Positions 1 to 7,125 of a stretch of 64,000 nt of DNA are shown here, in pieces. The stretch covers positions 310,001 through 374,000 of the forward strand of contig CAWIUG010000036.1 in the NCBI GenBank assembly GCA_963839165.1. The letters are read 5' to 3'. The notes beneath the pieces are model-generated. The model saw nothing but the letters and a program-made list of their open reading frames with translations. It was not told the origin of the DNA and ran no database searches. How positions within the stretch are numbered: the first letter of the stretch is position 1; each line of letters begins with the position of its first letter. Both the position numbers and the translations under genes were made by a program. This DNA comes from DATFVA01 sp963839165. Lineage in GTDB: Bacteria > Bacteroidota > Ignavibacteria > Ignavibacteriales > Ignavibacteriaceae.

Positions 1-139
1 TCATCACTTTCGGGTGGAAGAAACTTCAGTACAGCTTTCCTGTTAAGGTTTATATCTTCGGCAAGATATAATACCGCATCCCTCCCTGTGAGAGCTTTTC
101 TATGATCCGGTAGTGGGATATGGTTTTACCGCTATCCAT
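1..139 (-). pseudogene. Start of a second Ser/Thr kinase gene, frameshifted, running off the window
   Basis: The minus strand from 139 encodes MDSGKTISHYRIIEKLSQGGM, nearly the same N-terminus as the kinase at 2134-2739. Just after the glycine-rich loop motif the frame is lost and a stop follows after about 30 codons. Aligned with the intact neighbour, this copy lacks one base between positions 61 and 94 (34 bases against 35), and after that point the other frame again encodes the kinase (AEDINLNRKAVLKFLPP-like). Its ATG overlaps the stop codon of the preceding kinase-propeller gene (TAATG), so the two copies are tandem and probably co-transcribed. It is either a pseudogene or a sequencing error; the rest lies outside the window. 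Confidence 0.75.
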
Positions 140-1839
140 TATAAACTTTCGTTTTCTATTTCAGGATCAAAGTTCTCGATCATCCAGACATCGGAAGCAG
201 TTTCATCAATCGTACAAATTATTGTTTTCCCATCCTGAGTTATATCTATCGAAAATGGATCAATAACAGGTTTGGTAAATTGAAATAAAGATTTATAATT
301 TCCATCAGGTACGGTCACTTCTGCTATTTCAGTAAAATCATCGGAAATATTTATTGCATAAAGTTTCTTCCCATCTGAAGACCATCTGATGGGGTAGATA
401 CTACCTTTACTAAGCAGCTTATGAGAATAATCTGTAAAGGAGACCAGCCATATACCATACCCGCGACTTAGTTTATCCGGCATAAGCCGGTTCCAATAAA
501 CAGCAAGGGTAGACAAATCGGAATACAAACGCGGTAAGAATATGTAACCGATATTCTTATCGTTAATAAGCTGCTTTACTGTTTTTGTTTTTAAGTTATA
601 AATATTGAAATCAAGATTTACAGAAGTTCGATAGAATATCTCATCGTCTGTCAACCAGTATATAGGACTACCAAACTTTCTTTCAGCGATAAGTGAAATT
701 TTACCGTCTTTTAATCCAAGGATATATAAAAGTGAGTCAGAAGTGAATATTATATTTTTTCCATCAGGACTCCAGCTGAATGATCCACATTTTTTAGGTA
801 AAAACGTCAACTGTTTGATCGAATCTTTTTCTGTTTCCAAACTGTATATATTTCCATTTTGGATATAAGCAAGCTGATTTCCATCAGGAGATATGACAGG
901 GGATTCATACCTTGAGGTTCCTGCAGTCAGTCTTTCAGCTTTATAAGTCTTCTCCTTGGTTGTACTTGTAAATTTCCACAGGTTATTATAAGATGTGTAT
1001 TTAGTGTAGCAAAGTTTTTTGCAGTCATTAGATATTGAGAATCCATATGCCTGCATTCCCGTTTGAATTACTTTTGGTTTGCCTGAAGTTTCATCCACAG
1101 ATAAATCTATTTTTTTTAGATCAAATGTATTATCAGTCTTTTCCAGATAGTAGATATAATTTCCATCAGGTGACCAACGTGGAGACCGGATTCGTTTATC
1201 AGATTCCAGGACCCTTGCAAGTTTGCCGCCGTCACTGTTCATGATCCAGATTGTGGATATACCCCCGTCATCATCGCTATTAGATAAAAATAATATTTTT
1301 CCTCTGGGTCGACTCCAGTCTATACTGTATATCCAGGAGAAAGGTTTGTCTATTTTTATTTTCTTGTATTGATTAGTACTTCGGCTTATCAAATAAATCG
1401 TCTTATTAAATCCATAATTCCATAAACCCGCTATTGTATCTCCTTCCGGAGAAAAACATCCCTCAGTCATGGACTGAGCTTCTTGTGCTTTTCCACCGAA
1501 CCTTGAGATGATATAACTTTTAAGGACTGTATCTTTAGGGCCGGAAAACAAAATTTCTTTCCCCGATGGTGACCACCGTAAAAAAGTTATGAAAGATAAA
1601 CCCCGATATATCTCGAGTACCTGCTTAGTAGAATTATCCCGGACATATAGTCTGATATCTTTCCCATTTCCAGCAGCATAGGCAGTGAAATCACCATCAG
1701 GCGATATTTGCGCTCTGTCGGATAATTCTTCAAAATATTTGAGAAGAATGTTCCCCGAAAAGGTCAACTGAGTATGTTTCGGGGATTTTATAGGATGCGA
1801 TGAATTCAGGATCAGAGATTTTGTTCCCCAAACTAACAA
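139..1839 (-). CDS. TolB/WD40-like beta-propeller half of a Ser/Thr kinase (frameshifted gene)
   Basis: This 566-residue frame is the sensor half of a kinase-propeller protein. It starts with a hydrophobic stretch just upstream of the first listed codon (a membrane span reading YLILILALLVW in frame), then repeated PD40/TolB blade motifs of the form SPDGxxIxY (for example ISPDGDFTAYAA, WSPDGNYIYYL, ISPDGNQLAYI, WSPDGKNIIFTS). Such propellers sit outside the membrane and are thought to bind ligand or peptidoglycan-related targets. There is no proper start codon: the frame opens at a TTG and is the downstream part of the kinase at 1854-2739, separated by a one-base loss in an A6 run (plus-strand T's 1875-1880). 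Stop overlaps the next kinase start. Confidence 0.85.
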   Translation of the reverse strand: MLVWGTKSLILNSSHPIKSPKHTQLTFSGNILLKYFEELSDRAQISPDGDFTAYAAGNGKDIRLYVRDNSTKQVLEIYRGLSFITFLRWSPSGKEILFSGPKDTVLKSYIISRFGGKAQEAQSMTEGCFSPEGDTIAGLWNYGFNKTIYLISRSTNQYKKIKIDKPFSWIYSIDWSRPRGKILFLSNSDDDGGISTIWIMNSDGGKLARVLESDKRIRSPRWSPDGNYIYYLEKTDNTFDLKKIDLSVDETSGKPKVIQTGMQAYGFSISNDCKKLCYTKYTSYNNLWKFTSTTKEKTYKAERLTAGTSRYESPVISPDGNQLAYIQNGNIYSLETEKDSIKQLTFLPKKCGSFSWSPDGKNIIFTSDSLLYILGLKDGKISLIAERKFGSPIYWLTDDEIFYRTSVNLDFNIYNLKTKTVKQLINDKNIGYIFLPRLYSDLSTLAVYWNRLMPDKLSRGYGIWLVSFTDYSHKLLSKGSIYPIRWSSDGKKLYAINISDDFTEIAEVTVPDGNYKSLFQFTKPVIDPFSIDITQDGKTIICTIDETASDVWMIENFDPEIENESL

Positions 1840-1853
1840 TGCCAGTATGAGTA

Positions 1854-2132
1854 TCAGATAGCTGTATATACACCTTTTTTAAGTTTTCGGTTAACTGGTT
1901 TGTTTCTGAAATTAACCTCTCCTGTTACCTCTCTTTTGAGATCTGAGAGCATTTCATCTATATGCTGGTATCTTGTTTCTGGTTCCTTATCCAGTGCCTT
2001 ATTTATTATTCTCTGCAGACCTTCACTCACTCCTGACTTATACCTTGCCAGTGGTTCCGGGGTCTGGTTTATAATTGAATAAAATATGCTGGCATCATAT
2101 TCGCCCTTGAATGGGTATCTGCCTGTAATCAT
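1854..2132 (-). CDS. C-lobe fragment of the Ser/Thr kinase (frameshifted gene)
   Basis: This 92-residue fragment continues the kinase domain of 2134-2739: YEMITGRYPFKGEYDASIFYSIINQTPEPLARY is the conserved block after the DxWSLG motif of Hanks-type kinases, followed by RIINKALDKEPETRYQHIDEML, the typical end of the C-lobe, and a basic juxtamembrane segment. An extra base near 2145 separates it from the N-terminal part, and a missing base at 1875-1880 separates it from the membrane span and propeller. Restoring both gives one protein of about 865 residues. The ATG here is internal to the original gene and unlikely to be a true start. Confidence 0.8.
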   Translation of the reverse strand: MITGRYPFKGEYDASIFYSIINQTPEPLARYKSGVSEGLQRIINKALDKEPETRYQHIDEMLSDLKREVTGEVNFRNKPVNRKLKKGVYTAI

Positions 2133-2133
2133 T

Positions 2134-2739
2134 TCATAGAGTAGTTACTCCGAGCGACCATATATCACTCCTCTGGTCAACCTTTTCGTTCCTTACCTGC
2201 TCGGGCGACATATATTTAATTGTTCCCAGTGTTGATCCCTGCTTGGTTATATCCCTGCTTACATTCTTTATCCTCGCCAGTCCGAAGTCTACTATCTTTA
2301 CCCTGCCTTTTCCATCTATCAGTATATTCTCAGGTTTGATGTCCCTATGTATTATACCCTTTTCGTGTGCTTCGTTCAGCCCTTCGCAGATCTGGATGGT
2401 GATATCAATTATCTTTTCTGTTGTGAGTCCGTCATTCTTAATCAGATCTCTTAATGTTCTTCCATCTACATATTCCATTGCGATGTAGGTCTCGCCATTG
2501 TATTCGTCAACATCATAAATGGTAACAATATTAGGGTGACTCAGGGATCCTGCGGATTGGGCTTCTCTCTTAAACCTAAAGTTATTGTCCGGGTCATCAC
2601 TATCTGGTGGAAGAAACTTCAGCACTGCCTTACGGTTTAAGTTTATATCTTCTGCAAGATAAAGCACTCCCATCCCCCCTTGTGAGAGTTTATCAATTAT
2701 CCGGTAATGGGATATTATTTTCTCATCATTACTATCCAT
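2134..2739 (-). CDS. Hanks-type Ser/Thr protein kinase, N-terminal catalytic part
   Basis: Eukaryotic-like protein kinase catalytic domain, 201 residues before an early stop. Visible motifs: glycine loop GGMGVL (21-26), catalytic lysine K41 in AVLKFL, HRDIKPEN (131-138), DFGLAR (151-156) and SPEQ (178-181) with a threonine-containing activation segment. All catalytic residues are present. The frame breaks after WSLGVTTL at about 2145; the sequence of the C-lobe continues one frame over. In this family the kinase is cytoplasmic and joined through one membrane span to an extracytoplasmic propeller, which is also present downstream. It opens a minus-strand unit whose next gene is a paralogue (1-139). 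Targets cannot be inferred. Confidence 0.88.
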   Translation of the reverse strand: MDSNDEKIISHYRIIDKLSQGGMGVLYLAEDINLNRKAVLKFLPPDSDDPDNNFRFKREAQSAGSLSHPNIVTIYDVDEYNGETYIAMEYVDGRTLRDLIKNDGLTTEKIIDITIQICEGLNEAHEKGIIHRDIKPENILIDGKGRVKIVDFGLARIKNVSRDITKQGSTLGTIKYMSPEQVRNEKVDQRSDIWSLGVTTL

Positions 2740-3102
2740 AACAACACATTGCTGGTTTATGGGAAAGGCATAGTAATTCTAAGCACGCTTGCGTACAAAA
2801 AGGAAGGCGAATAGGAAGAGAAGTGTTTCCCTCAATTTTTTTTTCCGGTTCTTTCACGTATCCCCCGATAACGATTAAATTAACCCGGAATCATTGTAGC
2901 ATAAGTTTAACAAATGAATTTACTAATATTTAAGCTTAATAAGCAATAGAGGGAATATAGGTTTGTATCACTTGTGTGTGTAGTGCCAGCAAAAGGGAGC
3001 TGCTGCTCTCCCGGCTGGGATCGTTCTGCCCAGGCAAATGTCGGTTCTGACTAAAGTTAGTTTAAGAAACCTAAATCTTTATTGTGATCAGGTTCCTAAC
3101 GC
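2740..3102. other. Intergenic region with one compound hairpin
   Basis: No gene is visible in these 363 bases. The only structure I can support is a two-part hairpin at 2986-3018: outer CCAGC/GCTGG and inner GGGAG/CTCCC arms enclosing an eight-base CTGCTGCT loop. No T run follows, so it is not a typical terminator. The kinase promoter should lie in the right-hand part of the 2740-2900 stretch but no clear TAnnTTTG element was recognised. Confidence 0.4.
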
Positions 3103-3603
3103 TTAATAATTTTTAGTCGGGCATAAATTTATACTTGTAATCTCAACACCTTCGGCGTTCACTCTATAGTTTACACTTACGTATATGTCATCTCTATTTT
3201 CCACAGGGTAACATTTTTCAATGTTTATAATCCCTATTTCATGAACAAGTATCGTATCACAGGAACACCCGGTGATGGTATATTTTAAACAGCTCATAAG
3301 TCTGGTACAAAGTTCTGCATCCATATTCAGACTTAATTCGACTTTAAAAAATCCTCCGATATTCATAAATGTATTATGGATGGATATCACCTCTCCCTTG
3401 ATCTCACATTCGCCCGTCAGAGGGTCTTTTTGGCAGCAGCAAATTGGAAGTATAGCTTTAACAGTTAGTCCCGTTTGATTTAAGGGGGAAATCTTTTGGT
3501 ATGTATCACTAGCCGAGGTTGTCGGCTGGTTTATCATTTCTTCCTGACATCCAAATGATAACAGGAGAATTAAAATTATTACGGCAGAAATTAGTTTTGT
3601 CAT
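3103..3603 (-). CDS. Hypothetical lipoprotein, cysteine-rich
   Basis: I do not recognise this 166-residue protein. It begins with a lipoprotein signal peptide (hydrophobic IILILLLSFGC, lipidated Cys19), so it is probably anchored to a membrane facing the periplasm or outside. The mature part has a run of three cysteines (ICCCQKDPLTGEC, about residues 54-66) and further Cys pairs near 97, 104, 112 and 114, suggesting disulphides or metal binding. It stands alone between non-coding stretches, on the minus strand, close to pseudogene remnants, which marks the locus as accessory. A function cannot be assigned. Confidence 0.7.
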   Translation of the reverse strand: MTKLISAVIILILLLSFGCQEEMINQPTTSASDTYQKISPLNQTGLTVKAILPICCCQKDPLTGECEIKGEVISIHNTFMNIGGFFKVELSLNMDAELCTRLMSCLKYTITGCSCDTILVHEIGIINIEKCYPVENRDDIYVSVNYRVNAEGVEITSINLCPTKNY

Positions 3604-3722
3604 AAGTCCTCCGCTTATTCAAAAGTAATTATTAACGCTCTTCCTGAGAAATTACTATCGTTTCTTTGATTTTAATTTCTATTAATATTGAAACCTTATC
3701 TACCTGACTTGTAACATTTCCA

Positions 3723-3960
3723 ATAAGGATTGTAACAATCGGAAAGTTTGGACAGGTGAAGGGTGTGGTTAAAGGGGTGATGATTTATTATGAGGTTTAC
3801 GGGGAAAGTGAGTCTCTGCGTCTACTTCATGGTGATGGTGGAAATATTGAAGAGATGACATACCAGATTGCGTATTTTTCCGGTCAATATTGAGTAATTG
3901 TAATTGACTGCAGTGATCGTATGAAATTTGTACCAGTAAAGAGTCTTTTATCGGCTTCTC
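3723..3960 (+). pseudogene. Remnant of an alpha/beta hydrolase gene
   Basis: The plus frame through 3780 reads IYYEVYGESESLRLLHGDGG then NIEEMTYQIAYFSGQY, stop, VIVIDCSDRMKF. This matches the start of alpha/beta hydrolases (xxYYExYGxGxPLLLLHG, then YxVIxIDxRGxGxS): beta strands, the HG oxyanion motif and the next strand. A TGA at 3891-3893 stands where an Arg codon (CGA) is usual, the Gly-x-Ser region is degenerate, and the nucleophile elbow and rest are missing. Only about 75 codons are left, no good start precedes it, and it runs into the 3' end of a minus-strand gene. I read it as a decayed fragment. Confidence 0.6.
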
Positions 3961-4384
3961 ACTTTTCGGTGTTGCAACCATCCTTCAGAGTGTTGTTGAA
4001 ACTATTGGCGATAAGGAGGAAAAATACTCCCAGAGCAACAACACTGACACCTACTACTAAAGCTATAGTTTTACCGGAATCACTTTCTTCCATTTCAATG
4101 TACCTTATGTCGTTCATTGCAGCAGAATATTTGATAGCCTGATGTAATGAATCTGAGATTCCAGCCACAATTAATGTATCATTATTTATGCGGCAGGTTG
4201 CTTCCTCCAATGTTATTCTGCTGTCTTTAGTTCCAATGGTTAATGTGCCGATTGTTCCCTTGTCGCATTTGGCATAAAGAGTTTCTTTGCTTACCACCGA
4301 CTGAGATGTGCACCCCGCAAGGTTGAGATAGGTTGAAATAAGCAGACAGACTATTAACTTTTTTATCAGTGTTTTCATTTTCAT
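3959..4384 (-). CDS. Hypothetical lipoprotein with C-terminal membrane span
   Basis: Unrecognised 141-residue protein. It has a lipoprotein signal (LNLAGC, Cys25), a polar middle (KGTIGTLTIGTKDSRITLEEATCRINNDTLIVAG) and a strongly hydrophobic segment at about 108-128 (TIALVVGVSVVALGVFFLLIA) followed by a short tail. The 'LEEATCRINNDTLIV' stretch looks like a short beta domain that might sense or bind a surface ligand, but this is only an impression. It lies alone between a pseudogene fragment and a non-coding region, so context does not help. Two close ATGs (residues 1 and 3) could both serve as start. Confidence 0.65.
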   Translation of the reverse strand: MKMKTLIKKLIVCLLISTYLNLAGCTSQSVVSKETLYAKCDKGTIGTLTIGTKDSRITLEEATCRINNDTLIVAGISDSLHQAIKYSAAMNDIRYIEMEESDSGKTIALVVGVSVVALGVFFLLIANSFNNTLKDGCNTEK

Positions 4385-4985
4385 CCCGCTTTAGTTTGTT
4401 TTACTATAGTTTTTTGAATTCCGCTGAAGAATGATAATGAGTTGTTAAGCCTGATTTGTCATGGAATTGTAAAAAATTCGTCGGATCATCCGGTAAGGAT
4501 ACTGACAGGCGGGCAGCATTTCGCCCTGTGAGGTTAACAAAGAGTAATAGGAAAAAAGTCCGGATCCCTTTAAAATGGTTGAGCTGTTGTTTGTTGAAGA
4601 ATTTACCCGGAAATTCAAAAATTTCATCTCCAATAAAGAAGCGTCAGGTAGTCGCCAAACAACAGCTCGAATATTTGTTATTAGCATTCAATAGTTGTGC
4701 CAGCGGCATATTCCCACAAGTCGAAAGATATTAAAACTTAACAAATCTGGTTATGCGGCAAATTAATAGCAGCTTTCCAAATTGATCCGGGGCAACTCTC
4801 TTGATCTAAGCCAATCTTGAAGGGAAGGAAAATATGTCAAATTTTTAGACTGACGTTCAGGTTTGAAACACTTTTCTTCTTTTACCGGCAGATTTCCGCT
4901 ATTCACCGAATTTCTATTTATTATCATTCCCTGCACTTTTATGTTTATCCACAGAACTTAAACTTTTTTCGCAGAGGAAAATAAA
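4385..4985. other. Non-coding stretch with strong inverted repeats, candidate structured RNA
   Basis: The 600 bases hold only short, unconvincing reading frames on both strands. They contain a perfect 13-bp inverted repeat, GAGCTGTTGTTTG at 4581-4593 and its complement at 4656-4668, enclosing a second hairpin (GAATTT 4599-4604 with AAATTC 4611-4616, loop ACCCGG). Upstream are a near-perfect CGGAT-C-ATCCG palindrome (around 4483-4495) and an ACAGGCG/CGCCCTGT hairpin with one bulge (around 4503-4530). The concentration of paired segments suggests a folded RNA or a small mobile-element remnant. No known RNA family was recognised. Confidence 0.4.
4581..4668. repeat. 13-bp perfect inverted repeat with nested hairpin
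   Basis: Arms 4581-4593 and 4656-4668 are exactly complementary over 13 bp with a 62-base interior that itself holds a GAATTT/AAATTC hairpin with loop ACCCGG. No open frame explains it. The strand of any transcript is unknown. Confidence 0.6.
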
Positions 4986-5744
4986 ATGATAGAAAACAGA
5001 AGCAGATCTAACAGCAGATACGTAATTGGATTTATCCTTGTGATAATAGGTGGGTTGTTTTTACTTGATAACCTGAATTACCTGTATTTTGATATCCCGC
5101 ATGTAATATTTTCTTTCCCTTCTGTCCTGATAATTGTTGGTATACTCATACTTGTTAACTCAGAGAAGAAGGGTCTGGGGATTCTCTTTATAGTAATAGG
5201 CGGCCTCTGGCTGCTGCCCAGGATATTCCCATTTATTGCAATAAATGGAGGGGTTATCTTCTCTATATTGATAATTGCGTTTGGCATTTATATCCTTACC
5301 AGGAGAAGATGGCATTCCAATTATCCTTATAACATAAACCAGCAGGGCACCTCAGAAAAGTCAGGTGCGTCGAGTCCGGCAGGCGGATTCACAAAAGAAG
5401 CTGACAGAATAGATGATGTTGCAATATTTGGCGGTGGTCATAAATTCATTTCGTCAGATAATTTCCAGGGCGGTAACGTTACCGCAATCTTTGGAGGCAC
5501 TGAGATCGACCTTACACGCTGCAAACTGGCACCGGGACAAAACGTGCTTGAGGTGACGGCTATTTTCGGCGGAACGACTCTTATTGTCCCGAAGGAATGG
5601 AATGTTGTAATAAATGTGTTCCCCTTGTTTGGAGGTTTCTCACACAAAGGAATGAGGGGTCCTAACGTGGTGATAAATCCCGAAAGTTCCCTCGTAATAA
5701 AGGGTGTGGTAATTATGGGCGGCGGCGAAATAAAAACTTATTGA
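4986..5744 (+). CDS. LiaF-like membrane protein (LiaI/DUF5668 plus LiaF C-terminal domain)
   Basis: 252 residues. The N-terminal half has four closely spaced membrane segments with repeated GGLFLLDN/GGLWLLPR motifs of the LiaI-LiaF-like transmembrane region; the C-terminal half (about 140-252) has the repeated IFGGG/AIFGGT/LFGG strands of the LiaF (cell-wall-active antibiotic response) domain. In Firmicutes LiaF holds a sensor kinase inactive; in Bacteroidota relatives the role is less clear. A good AGAGGA ribosome-binding site precedes the ATG. Nine bases downstream starts a histidine kinase, and a LytTR regulator follows, so this likely feeds an envelope-stress circuit, an inference from context. 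Confidence 0.85.
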   Translation: MIENRSRSNSRYVIGFILVIIGGLFLLDNLNYLYFDIPHVIFSFPSVLIIVGILILVNSEKKGLGILFIVIGGLWLLPRIFPFIAINGGVIFSILIIAFGIYILTRRRWHSNYPYNINQQGTSEKSGASSPAGGFTKEADRIDDVAIFGGGHKFISSDNFQGGNVTAIFGGTEIDLTRCKLAPGQNVLEVTAIFGGTTLIVPKEWNVVINVFPLFGGFSHKGMRGPNVVINPESSLVIKGVVIMGGGEIKTY

Positions 5745-5753
5745 TGCGGCAGG

Positions 5754-6209
5754 ATGGAAACTAATCCGATAATCAGCAATAAAAGGAATATCTATTTTTA
5801 CCTGCTTTTATGGGTGATAATTATCGCAAGCAGTTTTCTGCTGCTGAACCTGGCACTTAAAACTGAAACCATTACGGCACTTACTGACAGTATCGTCTTT
5901 AATATAATTCTAAGCGGGCTGGGACTAAGTTTCTGGTACTCAACCCGCTACATTTCTTTCGAAAACACCAGCTTATATATGATAACGCTAAACCACTTCA
6001 TCGGGTCGGTTTTTGTTTCAGCGTTGTGGCTGTTCAGCGGATACCTTGTAATGACGGAAGTATTCGGTTATGGTGAGGACTACCGGGCCTTCTTTATGAC
6101 TACCCTCCCCTGGCGCTTTCTGATCGGTATCCTTATCTATTTTGTAATTACTTCTTTCTATTATTTGATAATTTATTATTCGGGCTTCCAGGAGAGGAAA
6201 CTCGCATGA
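5754..6209 (+). CDS. LytS-type sensor histidine kinase, membrane half (frameshifted gene)
   Basis: 151 residues with four hydrophobic segments (YFYLLLWVIIIASSFLLL, ITALTDSIVFNIILSGLGLSF, the segment around 83-100, and WRFLIGILIYFVITSFYYLIIYY) ending in FQERKLA and a stop. This is the sensor module of the LytS/YehU family, whose members carry a bundle of membrane helices directly before the kinase core. The expected linker (HEAELKNLVTQAELKSLKFQ) continues one frame over from 6205: one base is missing after CTCGC at about 6204-6205. It sits 9 bases after the LiaF-like gene and is co-directional with it. Confidence 0.82.
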   Translation: METNPIISNKRNIYFYLLLWVIIIASSFLLLNLALKTETITALTDSIVFNIILSGLGLSFWYSTRYISFENTSLYMITLNHFIGSVFVSALWLFSGYLVMTEVFGYGEDYRAFFMTTLPWRFLIGILIYFVITSFYYLIIYYSGFQERKLA

Positions 6210-6804
6210 AGCGGAACTTAAGAACCTTGTAACTCAGGCTGAGTTGAAATCGCTTAAGTTTCAGATAAATCCCCATTTTATTTTCAACAGTCTTAACTCA
6301 ATGAGCGCACTTACCACTATAGATCCTGAAAAAGCAAGAGGAATGATCCTGAAACTGGCCGAGTTCCTGAGGTATACACTTGCAAATAATGAGCAGCAGA
6401 AGAACAAGCTGAAAGAAGAGCTTAAAAATATAAAGCTCTACCTCGAAATTGAAAAGATAAGGTTTGAGGATAAATTTGATTATACCGAGGAAGTATCGTC
6501 TGAATGTCTTGAAGCAGAGGTACCCAATATGCTGCTTCAGCCGCTGTTTGAGAACGCTGTAAAGCACGCTGTGTATGAATCGCTTGAAATGGTGAAGGTT
6601 AAGCTGACATGCGGCAGCGAGAACGGATACCTGAAAATAGTTGTGGAAAATACGTATGACCCTGAGACTAAATCAAAGAAGGGTGCCGGCGTTGGCTTGA
6701 ATAATATACAGGAACGTCTGAGGCTTACTTACTCCCAGGATAACCTGATGCAGGTTGTTAAGGATGACGGAATATTCAGGGTTAGCCTTTTTGTCCCTCA
6801 GTAA
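6205..6804 (+). CDS. LytS-type histidine kinase, catalytic half (frameshifted gene)
   Basis: Continues the sensor at 5754-6209 after a one-base loss. It contains the His_kinase domain signature KSLKFQINPHFIFNSLNS (the His of NPHF is the phosphorylation site), then an ATPase domain with the N box LLQPLFENAVKHAV and the G box GVGLNNIQERL. The first in-frame start codon is a TTG at 6244, but the linker read from 6205 aligns better with the family, so there was probably one long gene of about 350 residues. Its partner is the LytTR regulator at 7126, unusually separated by 321 bases. If the frameshift is real, the module has lost its kinase. Confidence 0.85.
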   Translation, partial: HEAELKNLVTQAELKSLKFQINPHFIFNSLNSMSALTTIDPEKARGMILKLAEFLRYTLANNEQQKNKLKEELKNIKLYLEIEKIRFEDKFDYTEEVSSECLEAEVPNMLLQPLFENAVKHAVYESLEMVKVKLTCGSENGYLKIVVENTYDPETKSKKGAGVGLNNIQERLRLTYSQDNLMQVVKDDGIFRVSLFVPQ

Positions 6805-6989
6805 ACCCCACCCATCTCCCGAAGAAGCCTGATTCCCCACAGATTCTGATCCTGACACTATTTCTTTTCGATCGGCAAGGGAGAAATCTTCCCCATATGT
6901 CATTAATAGGTCTTGAGTGATCTTAATTTCCATTTCCCCTGAAACCCGCTCTGTTCCTCTTCTTTTACTGCCTTATTCCTCCCTGGTTT

Positions 6990-7033
6990 AACGTATTCAG
7001 AACGTATTCAGAACGCATTCAGAACGTTTTCAG
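6990..7033. promoter_or_regulatory. Four tandem 11-bp repeats before the LytTR regulator
   Basis: The unit AACGTATTCAG occurs twice exactly (6990-7000, 7001-7011), then as AACGCATTCAG (7012-7022) and AACGTTTTCAG (7023-7033). Eleven base pairs is about one helical turn, so all copies face the same side of the DNA. LytTR proteins bind short direct repeats spaced by about a turn and containing an ACGTT-like core, so an operator for the protein encoded at 7126 is plausible. This is an inference from position and pattern. Confidence 0.5.
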
Positions 7034-7125
7034 ATAGTAGGAGGACCGGAGTAATGCCGTAGTAGAAAAACACCTCCAATCTTAAAAATCATTATATTAA
7101 CGCTCTGACTTAACAAATCTGACCT

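Noticed and set aside
4445..4734. Overlapping 80-92-residue reading frames on both strands
   Set aside because: Composition is not protein-like, no ribosome-binding site, and the inverted repeat at 4581-4668 lies inside; treated as non-coding.
6673..6933. 86-residue minus-strand frame starting MEIKITQDLLMTYGEDF
   Set aside because: Its second half lies antisense to the conserved histidine-kinase ATPase domain. The first 35 residues look faintly protein-like, but nothing supports a gene.
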